A DNA stretch of 64,000 nucleotides from Fragum whitleyi (Eukaryota > Mollusca > Bivalvia > Cardiida > Cardiidae): NCBI GenBank assembly GCA_948146395.1, contig OX411556.1, positions 30,827,056 to 30,891,055 of the forward strand, in the 5' to 3' direction. A program made the translations under genes and the position numbers. The notes under the pieces were generated by a model. It had not been told where the DNA came from, searched no databases, and saw only the letters and a list, made by a program, of their open reading frames with translations. This document shows, piece after piece, positions 11,256 through 24,100 of the stretch. The number at the start of each line of letters is the position of its first letter. Within the stretch, counting starts at the first letter, position 1.

Positions 11256-12306
11256 AAAGTTTGAAATTTATCTACCACCAAAATAATCATTTTTATTCAG
11301 AACGTTTTCAAAACCGTTTACTTAATCTCATACGATTAACATACTTAAATTAAATTAACAAACAAATCAAAATAACACACGCAGACAAAAATATATTAAC
11401 CTTTGTTTATACTCCTTTTATTATAAGAAAAAAATATATTAAAATAACTATTTAAGGTGAATTAACACTATATATGGACTGTGAGATATACAGCTGGTTT
11501 ACTGGCAATATCAAGACTGATGAATTACCCATGTAAATAAAAAATTAAATGGACAGTTAATTTAATGATTTTTATCACATTAATGTCGTTTGTTGACTAT
11601 TTCAAATTTTCATTTTTCAGCTTGAATTGGGGTGCTCACGAAAAGATATAATTCATGTAATACTAATGATTGAGATAAACACTAGCGGCGTCACAGGGGA
11701 AATATAAGAAGTGATCGGTCATTGCAACTTGCGATGAACCATCGTGGCTTGAGAAGAAGAAACAAAGATAACCCGCTATACACATTTACCGAAGTTTCGA
11801 CTCAGCGTAGTATCGCGAAATCGTCTTGTCTCACAGATAAAATATTTAGTCGCGACGACTGTACGTACAGTTGTATATTTTCTTTTATCGTTGTTTTTAA
11901 AATGAAAGAAAATATCATACTATATGAAAACGGGAGGCAAAAATCATTCATTGGTGTGAAATCAGTCCCTAGAATATTAATAATTTTCGGTCCTTAACAT
12001 CATTTTTTTCAGTACGGAAATGTTATCAAGGTGAACATTACCAAATTGATAGATTATTTTTTCCTTGAATAAAATGGTGCGCAAATCGATTTCGTATTCA
12101 AATTTGTATTCGTGGAGTCAATTATCAATCTAGTAAGATTAAACCAAATTCCTCAAACAGCGATTTAAATCAACTCTCATGAAAAAAAACACATATATGT
12201 TCATTTTAGGAATAATAGATCAAAAGGCATGGTATAAAAGGTAATGAGACAATTTCGATCGTCTGTGGGTCCTGGCAACGCCAAGAAGAAAAAAATGGCC
12301 GTGTAG
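11256..12306. other. Intergenic, 3' flank of gene B
   Basis: AT-rich sequence. A 91-codon open frame on the plus strand (11722-11997) has no recognisable motif and I do not call it. Confidence 0.45.
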
Positions 12307-12705
12307 AAAGCCTTGGTGGCCGTGTAGAAAGTCCTAGTGACCGCGTAGAAAGTCCTGGCGGCCGTATAGAAAGTCAAAGCGATGTCGTAAAAAGTCCTGG
12401 CGACCACAAAGAAAGTTCTGAAGGCCGTGTAGAAAGTCCTGAAGGCCGTGTAGAAAGTCATGGCGACCGCGTAGAAAGTTCTGGTGGCCGTGTAAAAAGT
12501 CATAGCGACGTCGTGAAAAGTTCTGGTGACCGAGTAGAAAGTATTAGCGACCGTTTAGAAAGTCCTGGTGCCCCAGTTGAAAGACTTAGCGACCGTGTAG
12601 AAAGTCCTGTCGACCGTGTAGAGAGTATTTTTAACTTCATAGAAAGTCCGGTCGACCGTAAAGAAAGTCCTGATGACCATGTAAGAAGTCCTTTTGACCA
12701 AAGAG
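12307..12705 (-). repeat. 21-bp minisatellite, 19 units without an indel, in and beyond gene B exon 3
   Basis: Exactly 19 consecutive 21-bp units (plus-strand type AAAGTCCTGGTGACCGTGTA) fill 399 bp with no indel despite substitutions. The first ten in transcription order encode the gene B tail (consensus LSTRSPG). The frame of the remaining nine is interrupted only by TGA codons that fall in the position that is Gly (GGA) in most units. Confidence 0.9.
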
Positions 12706-12807
12706 ATCCAGCGTTACAGAAATCCGCATTGCAATAGCAGACAACCATTATAAACCATCGTCGACATATGTGCCTGTGAATCTTTTTTACACATCCATTA
12801 CCGCCAG
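12500..12807 (-). CDS. Gene B exon 3
   Basis: Acceptor CCTATTTCAG. It encodes GGNGCVKKIHRHICRRWF, then VVCYCNADFCN, then the repeat tail. The RRWF/RRYF/YRWF motif before the final cysteines is shared by all three paralogues. Confidence 0.75.
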
Positions 12808-15800
12808 CTGAAATAGGGAATTAAATTGTTACCATTGCAATAGCTGATACATGTAACCAGAGGCCCGTTTTACTAAATATCTTACGATATTTTTTTGCGT
12901 ACGTCAAAAATTAAAAGTTGCTTGTACAGTAGTAACAAACTATAGAATTCTGTCATGCATCATCTCATTGGAATAGTCTTCTAAAGACGATTCCAATGAG
13001 ATATTGCAAGGCAGAATCTTACAATGAATGAAAACACAAAGTACGATTTGTGATTTTGACTTACGTTTAATTGTCTCGTAAGATGTTTAGTAAAACGGCC
13101 CCCAGTTTCTTAAATGCATAAAGTCACTGGCGGATTATCTGGAAATAATGGAAGGTTTTCATTCGATACACTAACCGCCTAACCAGTGAATTTATCAAAA
13201 GTTTATACCCCGTTTATTTGTTCATTTCAGTCTATCTGACGGTTTTCTAAGCGGAGCACAATACGGGATGTTTTCATGAACTTTGCATGGCTATCTTAAG
13301 CAAATGGCACGCTTCAGGAAAATTTGTCTCGAAATTTTCACGTTTTGTCTCACTTTTGCTTTAAAGAATTATGGTTCGTTTTCCGAGTAAGATCGATTGA
13401 TATGCAAAAGACGAGTGGCAATAAAAAAATTAGATCTATAACTTTTTAAGATGAATATTATAGAAAGAGATTTGGTTCAGCAAAGATAAACTTGAGGTCG
13501 TATTTAAAAAAATACTTCATTGTTCATTCTAGATTCAGAAAATTAGTAAAATGCGAGAAGTTTTGACACCAGCCAGTCTGCTCATGCCGCACAGTTCTAA
13601 CAACGATCGAAGCTTTATACACTACCCAGATGGTCCCTTTATTGCGTGACGAGTCATATTTGTAAACCATATTTAAACATCCACTACCAGTAGCGGAAAT
13701 TAAGAAATGCTGATTTTAACAATGTTCGGTTTGCTACAATTGTAATCACACAGTATGAATACGCAAATTGGATAAAAAAAATGCGTGTAATGTTGTTAGT
13801 TCCATGCCTCCATGACACCAACAGAAATTATCTTCAAATTTCATCATTCAATGAAATTATTAAGCAAAAATGGAAATATTTATCTTCTATGAAGCAGATT
13901 TTCTATTGGACTACTTTTTTGCGGAAGCCGACAAAATAAATGCATATTCAAATTATTTTCATGCGGGAATAAAATTTAAATTTGGCCAATTTTGGATGCA
14001 CGAAGTTTGATGGACTCAAGTAGCATTAAGTTCTTCAAGAAAGAAAGTAGAAAATGGCCCGAAAGGGTTCTCGAACGAATCTCGAACAACTATGAAATCG
14101 GCCGCCTGGAATCCAGAAAGAGATCACAATATCAAATATAAGAAAAACACATATGATGTCCCAGGGTCTGATTCTTTCGTCCAATTATCCTGAAATCTGA
14201 TCAGAAGGATTTGAATTTGCGAAACTTTGAAAAAAAAAAAAAAAAAAACTTTTGGGGGACGTTTCTACGTCCACCAGTGTTAGTACATGTACGTGAGATC
14301 ATTCATGTAAGCCGCTAATAGCTATTCAAAAAAGTAGTGCCAACTTTGGTTCAATTCTGTTTTACAAGACTTACCTCAGCACGACAACTGTGTATTTTGA
14401 AAATGGTATTAAAAAGAATTCTTTTCATTTGTAGATAATTGAACGACTCCTCTTTAATACGAAATCGATTGCCAATCCTAAACCACGCGTTTTTTTCTTT
14501 CGCGCAAGAATATAATTTATAGTCAAGGCGGTGATTCTCCTATTGGACTTTTCCCCTGGTGTACGGGGGGCAAAAACTAGGTGCCTGAACTTGTAGCCCG
14601 CTGTCTGAAAGACAAGCGGTAGTGTATAAACAATCCTTCAATCTAATTTTGTAATTATGTAATCTTCGGGAAAAGTGAAACAAATAGAAGCAGATGACAT
14701 ATTTGCATTACCTCCCCATATATCTTTAATTCTTTCACCGTCTTTGAATTTAAAAAAACAGAGGCGTGTTCATTAGAGGATATGAGAATCCCGCTTAATA
14801 ATATCCTTTAAACGCAATAAGGAAAAATCGATTTTTGAGTGAAAGATTCGTTTTCCCATTAAGGATTTATGATATCAACACAATCAAAACAGTGTCTTGC
14901 AATTCAAATTTTACCCAATACACTACTTTTAGATGAAGAATATTCCAATACCGCTCATTAAACCAGTTTTTGTTACGACATTTTACTGACCAACGCTGAC
15001 ATCTCTCCGTCTGTCACTCACCCAAGACAAGTTACCGCGAATGCCAACTTAAAGGTCTATGTTTTGAAATATAGGATTTCAATGTTATCATTCACCTTGA
15101 AACTGCAGCTGTACTTGCGAGATTTCATTTGTTCCTTATCAATTCAGGTGTATGGTGGATGTGTACATTAAAGTTCCCAATCTATCATGAACTCTCACAT
15201 TTTAAGTAACTTAAAAACTTAGAGTAATTTTAGATTACATTTGAAGTAAATAGCTCATGTGAAGAAAGAGGGACGGATGCCCCTGATTATCATGTGACCC
15301 TCCACTTTAAAAGGAACGATCTGGGATTGCGTAAAAAATCACGAAAATGCGACCTCTGGTTGACCGGTACTAGAACCGAATATTTTTTTCGAATTCTTTT
15401 TCGGGTGCTCTTTTTTTGCGTGACTGAACATACTTATCTCTTAGACAAACAAACAAAAACTAAGGTGTTAATGCCACATTCCATTCGTATTTTGAACCGT
15501 AAAAATAGGCTTAAAAAAGACAGTGTAATCCTTTAAAAATTGCATCAACATTGAATCTTTCCGTACTGGGGTCGAAATATTTTACATTTGTCATATATCT
15601 ACATTGATTATTTTCCTTTTTCGTCTGGTATTACATATTTTCACCACAGTGCCATCAGAAACGTCCACCTCCAGTGCTTTCAGCGCTTTGATTATCGTTT
15701 GTGGTATGTCTTTGCAATTCGCACCTTTTTGTGTATGAATGCGTGCGCGCGTATTGTATTATTGAAAAACGTCGTGAGCCTGGTTTGTCCTGGGGATATT

Positions 15801-18101
15801 GATTGATTGATTAAACGGGGTTTAACGCCGCTTTCAACATTTTTTCAGCTACATCGAGGCGGCTGGAGCACCTAATAATGGATTCATGGTATTTCTCTCG
15901 TTAGTACAACCATCACATCCTTTCCTAGCCTCCAGCTAATATCTCATATAGGTCTACGATTATCAACTCATTGGTGAGAGACAAATAGTCGGAAAGTATG
16001 AGTGCCGCCGTCGGAGATCGAACCCGGGACCTCTAAATTGACAGGACGACGCGCTACCAATTGCGATATGACGGCAGCTTTGTCTTGGGTATAGCCATAA
16101 AGAATTATTTTACTGCAAAGAAAATTCTAGCATTTTCATTGGTTAATGCTGACCTGACAAACATTGATATCTACGGCCGCTCAGGTATAACTTCTAATGT
16201 TTCCTTAAGGCGCCTATCCGTGAACATACACAAATCAAAGTACTGAAAGTACTGATAAGTTGGAATGCGTTCAAGAGACGGTGACTTCAAGTCACTAACA
16301 AAGCTGACGCCTCCCGCCCTCCACAGGTGATCATATAATACGTCGCGTCTTTTTTACGGGTGAATATAAATCAATGTATTTCAACAACGATGTACGCTGA
16401 AACCCCTGAATCGCTGAATCTGATGGAAGAAAAATGACAAAAAGGAAGAAAATGATACGGACCATACAGCAGACTAATGGACGCACAGGCGGACACTTAT
16501 ACACTCAACACAGTTACTATGCTATTTTTCAAATGGCTTCTGCTAAATTAGAGTGATGAATTACATCTTTATTTAGAATTGTCGCAAAGTGGACCGTAAC
16601 AAGCGCTTTGTTCCTGATGAAAGCTATTTTCGCAGGGAAGTCATTTACTTCATGAGTTGGAATCTCAAGAAAATTTTTGCACGAAGTTAAACTGCGACTT
16701 CAACCTCCTTGACTCCATAATTGGGCACTTTCTTGGGTCGTTGACAACATTTGTGTCAAGTTTCATGATTTGGGTCAATTTGTTGTAGAGTGGAAACTGT
16801 TAACAGTTAAAGCTTACTTATTGCATTGACATGTATGACCTCGAAACAATAGGGCCTTTTGGGGGTCATGGTCAACATTTGTGTAAAGTTTCGTTGTTGC
16901 AGGTCAATTGCTCCTCCGTTTAGCTAGCGGAAAGCAAATAGTCACTGGACAGACAGACATAATGAAATCAATATATGCTCCTCTACTTCTAAGTTATGGG
17001 TGTTCTTAGATGGGGTGCTCTTAAGCGTCTTCAAGAATGTGAAGAAAACAAGTTGTACTAGTAGGTTTGTTTCAAATGGCAAATCATCTTTGCGATGGGA
17101 TGCAATTGGGCAAAGATATTCATAATTCCATTAAAGATATGGTGGCCAGGCTTTTATTGGATGATAATTGGGTTTTGACAATGAAACATTCATGTAGATA
17201 ACTGCAATATGACGGAAAACAAACTACAAAATGTTTCAAAATTATTTATTAAGTTTAAAAGTGTATTATCACTTAAACAAAAGCAGAGTTTTCTTTTTCG
17301 ATGTTTCAGTCAAAAGTTTGCTCAAGGTTTTTTTTTCATCCATTACATATCATTTTAAACTCAACAAAAACATATCAATGGCTCAATGCGAAAAGAGTTG
17401 TTACTTCTTATATTCCTATAGGAAGTTACAACTGTTTTACACTGAGCCATCAATATTATTATTGGCAAGTATTGTCGAAAAGAAGTTGTTGTTTGTTATA
17501 AAGAAGCACTTTTTTCTTGTCCACACTTCACCTTAGTATTTAAGTATCCCTAGTTTAGCTTGGGCTCTTTGTGTTTCAAGTTTTACTGAAGTAAGAGTCA
17601 AACCATTTTGAACTTAAGTTGTTTGTAGAGCAAAGGAAATCTTTTTTTCTTCTTAAAATTCAATAAGTAAAGCGGCTTTAGCAAGTGATTAGCTTCACAG
17701 GCCTTAGCTTTGGTTGATATCCAAGTTTAAGGTTCTGAGAAAATGATTTTGAGAGTGTCCACTATATAACATACATAAAAGACACATTTTTTATCTAATC
17801 ACAATATAAAGTTTTTTGTTATCTGATAAATGGTCACCAAAGGAAACTCAAGCGAAATATGGTCGATATCCATCTTTTATGTTTTCGACAAAATGATTAA
17901 GTTTCTACTATATAACAAAGAAATATAACCTGTGCCTATAAAAGACATATTTCATCTAATAACAATATTTATTGTAGTCTGATATAGGATTACCCAAGTA
18001 TCCCAAGAAATTATAGTAGATGATATAGTAAACCAAGAAAATATACTTAAGGACAAAAGTTCTGTCCGCTTTTGTCTTATCCAATGACGCTTTAAGTTGA
18101 A

Positions 18102-18136
<35 letters not shown>

Positions 18137-21100
18137 TATATATATTTTATTCAACCAAGTTTACATTATCATATTATTTAAGATGTCTATATCTACATTT
18201 TATAATATGTCACTTGTTTTATTTGGTTTGTTTGAACCGCGATATTGTGACCTTTGGAAAAAATGGTCTTAAGTCCGAATCAGTAATATTCAAAGTAATA
18301 TTTTTGTTTTTGTTTTTTATCTTAAACAGAAAAGTCCCCCAAAGTGATTGAAAGATGTTATTGTTTAGAATAACCGATTTTTCGAAAGCGTTATTTTGGC
18401 GCGTTCTTTTAGAACGTCATAGTCCCAATTTGGTCATTTATTTTTATTTATTTATTTATTTTTTGTAAGCAAGTGACATATTATATTTGACGAATTATAT
18501 ATAAACATAATATCATATAGACAAACAGTTCATATTTGATAACCCATTTACATTTTTAAAAGTTGATTTAAAGATGAAAGAATACTCCAATTAAACGTTT
18601 TAGTAAAGAGGAAAAGGTCAATTTAAACGATTCTTTTTCGTATATTTATTTTCGATTATTCGGTGTATTAAACATAATGTCGATTCTAAACTGAAACTCT
18701 GCAACTACACCCTAAATCAAGCCATAGTTACAAGCTTCCGAACAAATACGACGATATGTTTATCTATTTCTTTTTGTGTAGATTGATGACAGATATTATT
18801 GCGTAAAATAAATATATGAATTGTAGAACTTATATTGCTAACGCTATTTTAATAAACCTTACAACTACAGCGTTTGTATTTACAAGATTCTAGAACAATC
18901 GTTATCCATTATCCATTAATTGCTTTGTATATGAACTGTTAATTATCAACATTAATCTATACTGATGAACAAAAAGGTTTCAGTTTGTGTTTTCGGTAAA
19001 ATGGCAATTGTAGATGGGTTATCAACTTTCAATGTGGAAGAATAAAATATATCATTTAAACATATTAACAACATAAACAGTATAAAATAACAAAAAAAAT
19101 GGTTCTAACGGTGTAAATAGAAAGAAAAAAGGAAAGATATATGTGAAGATGTTACAACAGAAAGCAAGTACATCACTTCTTTTACATCATAAGGTGTTCT
19201 TGGTGTTTGTTATTAACATTATGTATTTAGCGTAGGTCAGTTTAGATATTTGAAGATTTCTTATTCTTTTTTCTTTGTCTTAATTACTGACTCGAGTGAT
19301 GCTTTTGACAATTGCCCAATATTTTTCAAAGTTTTTGTTAGTTTTTGTTTGAATATTTATTTCGTATGACAGTTTTATATTTTTAGTAAATCCTCGTATA
19401 GATGGTTTTATTTGTTTCATTTTACACGTATAAATGTATCTCTTAAAGTACAGGCATATTAAGTCTATATCTAGTTTCGTATTTGTACCAAATAGAATAT
19501 TAAAGCTATTTAAATCAAAATTTCCGTGGATAGTTTGTATTTGTCGTTGAATGTATTCTATTAATGGTTTTACATTTTCACATCTGTAAAATAGGTGGAT
19601 TAGTGTTTCATCGTCTTTATTACAAAAAGAGCATTGTTTACTTTCTGATATATTCATTTTATATAGGAGAGAATTAGTTGGCAAAATTCGATGTACGATT
19701 CTTGTTTGGAGCCATTGTAGATACGTATCCGGGGTAACTTTATATACAGAGGTGTACACTCGATTCCAGTTAAATTCAAAATTGTGAAACGATTCCATCC
19801 ATTTTTGTTGACTTGTTGGAGTATAATCATTGTTGGAAAGTGTTGAATATATAAATCTGTTAGGTTGTTTTTTTGAAAGTATCGGAAAGAAATAGCAGTT
19901 AACACATGGATTGTGTACTTGCATTAACAAAGAATTATCTGTCTCAATATTCTGTTTATTTAGAAATGTTGAAACTGCATTGCGTAGACTATAATAGTTC
20001 AAAAAGTTAATGTTGACGTGACCAAATTGTTGTATTTCCTGTAAGTTTTTAAAAGTTCCATTCTTATGTAATATATCTTTAACGTATCGTATTCCTCCAT
20101 CAAACATTGCTTGATTTCTAACGCATTTTGATCCAATAATAATATTTTCATTGTAAAAGAGAGGAGCATGTAGTATTTGATTCCATTTTTCGAATTTGAA
20201 CTTGGAAATATATTTTATGTAAGAATTGATAACATCTACCCAGAAGTCATTCTTTATACTTTTCACAATTATTTCGCAATACTTTTTTCCATAATTTAAT
20301 AGCTTGTCTATATCTAAAAAGTTATATACAAGTTTAAAAGTTGAGCTATATGGATTTGATACCAATTGCTTTAACCATTTAATTTTCATGCTGCTTGAAA
20401 AGTATTCGACATCTGGGATTTTTAGGCCTCCTTCTTGAATTGGTTTAATTCCTACCGAGGTTTTAATCTTTGGTCGACCGTCCCAAATAAAAGTTGGTTT
20501 TCATTAATCTTTTTCATTAAATCGTTTTTCGGTGAGGACAAACTAATAAATAAGTGATTTAATATTGGCAATAAAAGTGTTTTAGTGACAACTATTCTAC
20601 CAAGTGGCGTTAGTTTCCTCTTTTACCAGAAGGAGATCGACTTGTCTATACTTTTAATTTTACTTTCAAAATTGAGACAATTCATTCTTTCTAGATTTAC
20701 ATCAAATAGTATTCCTAGGAGTTTAAATTGCGTTTCACCCCATGAAAGTTTCCATCGTGTTTTAATTGAACGTGTACTATATTTTAGTGAACCAATCCAT
20801 ACGAGTTTTGTCTTATCAAAATTAATCTTTAAACCTGACCATTCTGAAAACGTATGCAAAGTATCTAAAACTGCGTTAAGAGACTGACTTGTTCCGTCCA
20901 TTAAGAGAGTAGTGTCGTCTGCAAATTGTGAAATTATATATTCTTCTCCACCTATTTTGATTCCAGAAGTTGAAAGTTAATGTCTCGGAATTATTGCTCA
21001 GTAGTATCGACCATATTTTAAAAACATAGGGACTGTTTTCACCGGCATTGGATCACAAATAACGTTGATTTAGTCCCAACGACGTTGATGATATTTCTAA

Positions 21101-24100
21101 CTTTTTTTCACGCAGCAAACGACATAACATAATGGATTTTTGTACGAGAGCCATTCTTTATTTATAATCTAATAGAAAAACACTTTAAAAAATTGGTAGA
21201 AAATTGTTTGGTTTTGAGAGACACTATTTTCATTTAGGGTGCGTCATAGATTTTCGCAGGTTTATCGTTCGATTATGAAATAAAGACGTCTTCTGCCATG
21301 TCTTTTTTTTTTTGATTAACGGCATTGTTTATGAGTGATATCTTTTATCTGAATTTTAGTGTTTAAAAGCCGCGTATTTAACGACGTCAGTCAAAACAAT
21401 TGAAACGACGTTATGTTAACCCCTTTCATTTTTTTAGGAAAATCTATGCGCGATATCATCAAGATATTGAGTACAAGCATGCATGATTTCTATTCATTGA
21501 AATTTGGACTCGCTTGGAATAGGCCGAGTCGTAATTAGACTATCTAATGCGTTTTTTATATCGTTGTTTTATTCTTAGACCGTAGATCAAAGTTTTACAA
21601 AACTAACGCAGATTGAAATGTTTTACTGTCTACTTTAAACAGCGCTTCATTCATTCATGTTCTATGTCTCATAAAATGCTTTGTCCTATTTGCATATTCG
21701 CGAAACCGGACAAGACTTTTGTCAATAAGTATATACATGTATTGGTGCTCACTTTAAATCAATGCACACGCGGATGATATGATTACCATGCGCGAATCGA
21801 GGAGAAATGAGCATAATTGTTTATGAGTATTGTAGGTTTTCCGGTCGGAGTAGAATAAACTGGACCTGAAAGCAAAACACGTGGGGTTGTAAACTCGTTC
21901 AGATATTTGAAAAAAGGCTGTAGTTAACTTGTGATTATCTTCAATGATATTTAAAGGATTGCGCACTTGCGTATTTTTGGACAAGTGAATTAATGTCTAT
22001 GCAATTTTAAAGAAAATGGACAAAAGCAGAAAGAGAAGATAAATGCTTGCCTACCTTCATCGATCCTTGCTGCGTCCACAATCAATTTAAATTATCGCGC
22101 TTTTTGGAAATGTTTTTCCGGTTTTTATAAGAACAGAACAGAAGAACACATCTTTTATATTCATCCAAGTACAATGGGGTACAATATGGACATTATACAT
22201 TAATAATGTTATTTGTAATATTTTAAGTGCTTCCGGTAAAACAAATAGATGAATGATTGGATTGGGGAAATTTTAGACTCATCCGAGGGATAGAAACGCT
22301 ACTATAAAGTTGTAGTTTCGGTCTCCATTTGATATTATAAATTGAAATCGAATAGATCTTTTGTGTTGGGATAATCATTTATCTTTTATTTGTTTGAGTA
22401 CAAAATAACAACGACATGCATAAATATATAATTACAGTAAATCGTGCCGAGATGGCTATATCCCCTGTTTTTGCCGTTCTTGTTCGATACGAAGAATCAA
22501 GGAATGGGATTTCGGGAATATGATACAAAAAAGGTAACCGAAACAAAATATTAACATTACACACTAATGCAACAACAAAGTTTGAGATATATACGAGAGG
22601 TGTAAATTACCGGAACAGTTGAGAACATAAGTCGGTTGGTGTTGGGGTAAATTTCACTTCATATGTATAGGAATATTCCATTCGTTTGTAAACTTGACCT
22701 TTCGTAACTCATAAGTAGAGATTTCATTCATAAAAGGGCAGATAAAATCGTAGTAGGTCATCAGTCGTGTGGTATGGCGAATCAGAAAACGGCTTTTCTT
22801 TACACATGCGTGAGTTCAACTCGTGTCATAGGAGAGTGCATGGGAAAAAGATTTTACGGTGCATAGAGAATTAATAAAAGAGAATATTTACTGAATCGGG
22901 TTTTTCATACAAATAAATAATCGGTAGATGTTCCGCGTTTCTAATGATGGTCTACGGAACAATAAGTTACAAAACATTTGAACAATTTTGTTGAAGTGTG
23001 TAATAAGGTCGTTCAGAAAGAGAAACTAGACCACTAAAGAAGCTATAACATAATTCTACGAAAAATAATGCGACATTACCAAATAAGCAGATCACGTGAT
23101 TGCCTTGTGCTATCGTCACAATTCAGAGAAAACAGATCGCAACATTACCAAATAAGCAGATCACGTGATTGGCTAGAGCTATTGTCAATAGCTGACATTA
23201 TTGGAGTCGACTTATCACATGATTTCCAAATATAGTAATGCAAACACGTGATACTAGTAAATTCGTACACGACTTTTAATAAATATCGTTTGATACATAA
23301 ATGAGCGTCTTAATAATATATATGAAGTGATAGTTGTGTAATTGTACAACATTATTTCTTTTTGGTGTAATTAACTGTCTGTCTATGTCAAGTTGAGATA
23401 AACAATATAGCCCGAAGTGTATTCACATCCTGTTCACGTGATATGTGTTATCAGAAAACCCGAAATGAAATTATCTTGTGTTCATTTTGCGGTTTTGTTA
23501 AATCTAAGTTGGAATTGCTCCGCATTCCAACTTAAAAAAACGAAACGGCAATGGCAGCCATGGTTCTCTCGCTTCGCTGATAACACGACCCGAATATACA
23601 CACTAGGATAAGTTGAAAAGCATGTCAATTAATAATGTGCAAATAAAAAATGATATAGATGTCAAAAAATACCTTAAAATTTTACAATTCTGTCTATCTA
23701 AAGTGCAAAGTTTCTCGCAGGTTCAGCCAACAAACGCTTTCATATCACAACAGCGCAGTGTAAAGTAGTGTGACGTCACAACTATATATGACGTCACTTT
23801 ATACATGTTTACTTCTCATAGGGGCGCATTAAGGGATAGTGGTGGTTTAAAAGAAATAGGTTTATACCAACGACTAAAATAGGCAAAAGACAGGTATTTA
23901 GCCCTTAAACTTTGAAGTAAAATAAATTCGTAATACGGTTTCTTGCCTGGGTATATGACGATTTATTCCCGGCAGTAGAAATGATGTCAACTGTCGCCTA
24001 TGGCTCGGGTGACACCATTTTTCCAGCCGGGAATAATCGTCATATACCCCGGCAAGAAACCGTATAACTAATAAAGTGCATAATTATCGTTATAATTACT

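Noticed and set aside
12201..12503. 100-codon minus-strand frame with YTATRTF-type heptads next to gene B
   Set aside because: It is the distal half of the 21-bp minisatellite read in a different frame from gene B. It overlaps the gene B stop and has no domain of its own.
20585..20887. 100-codon plus-strand frame
   Set aside because: Antisense shadow of the LINE reverse transcriptase.
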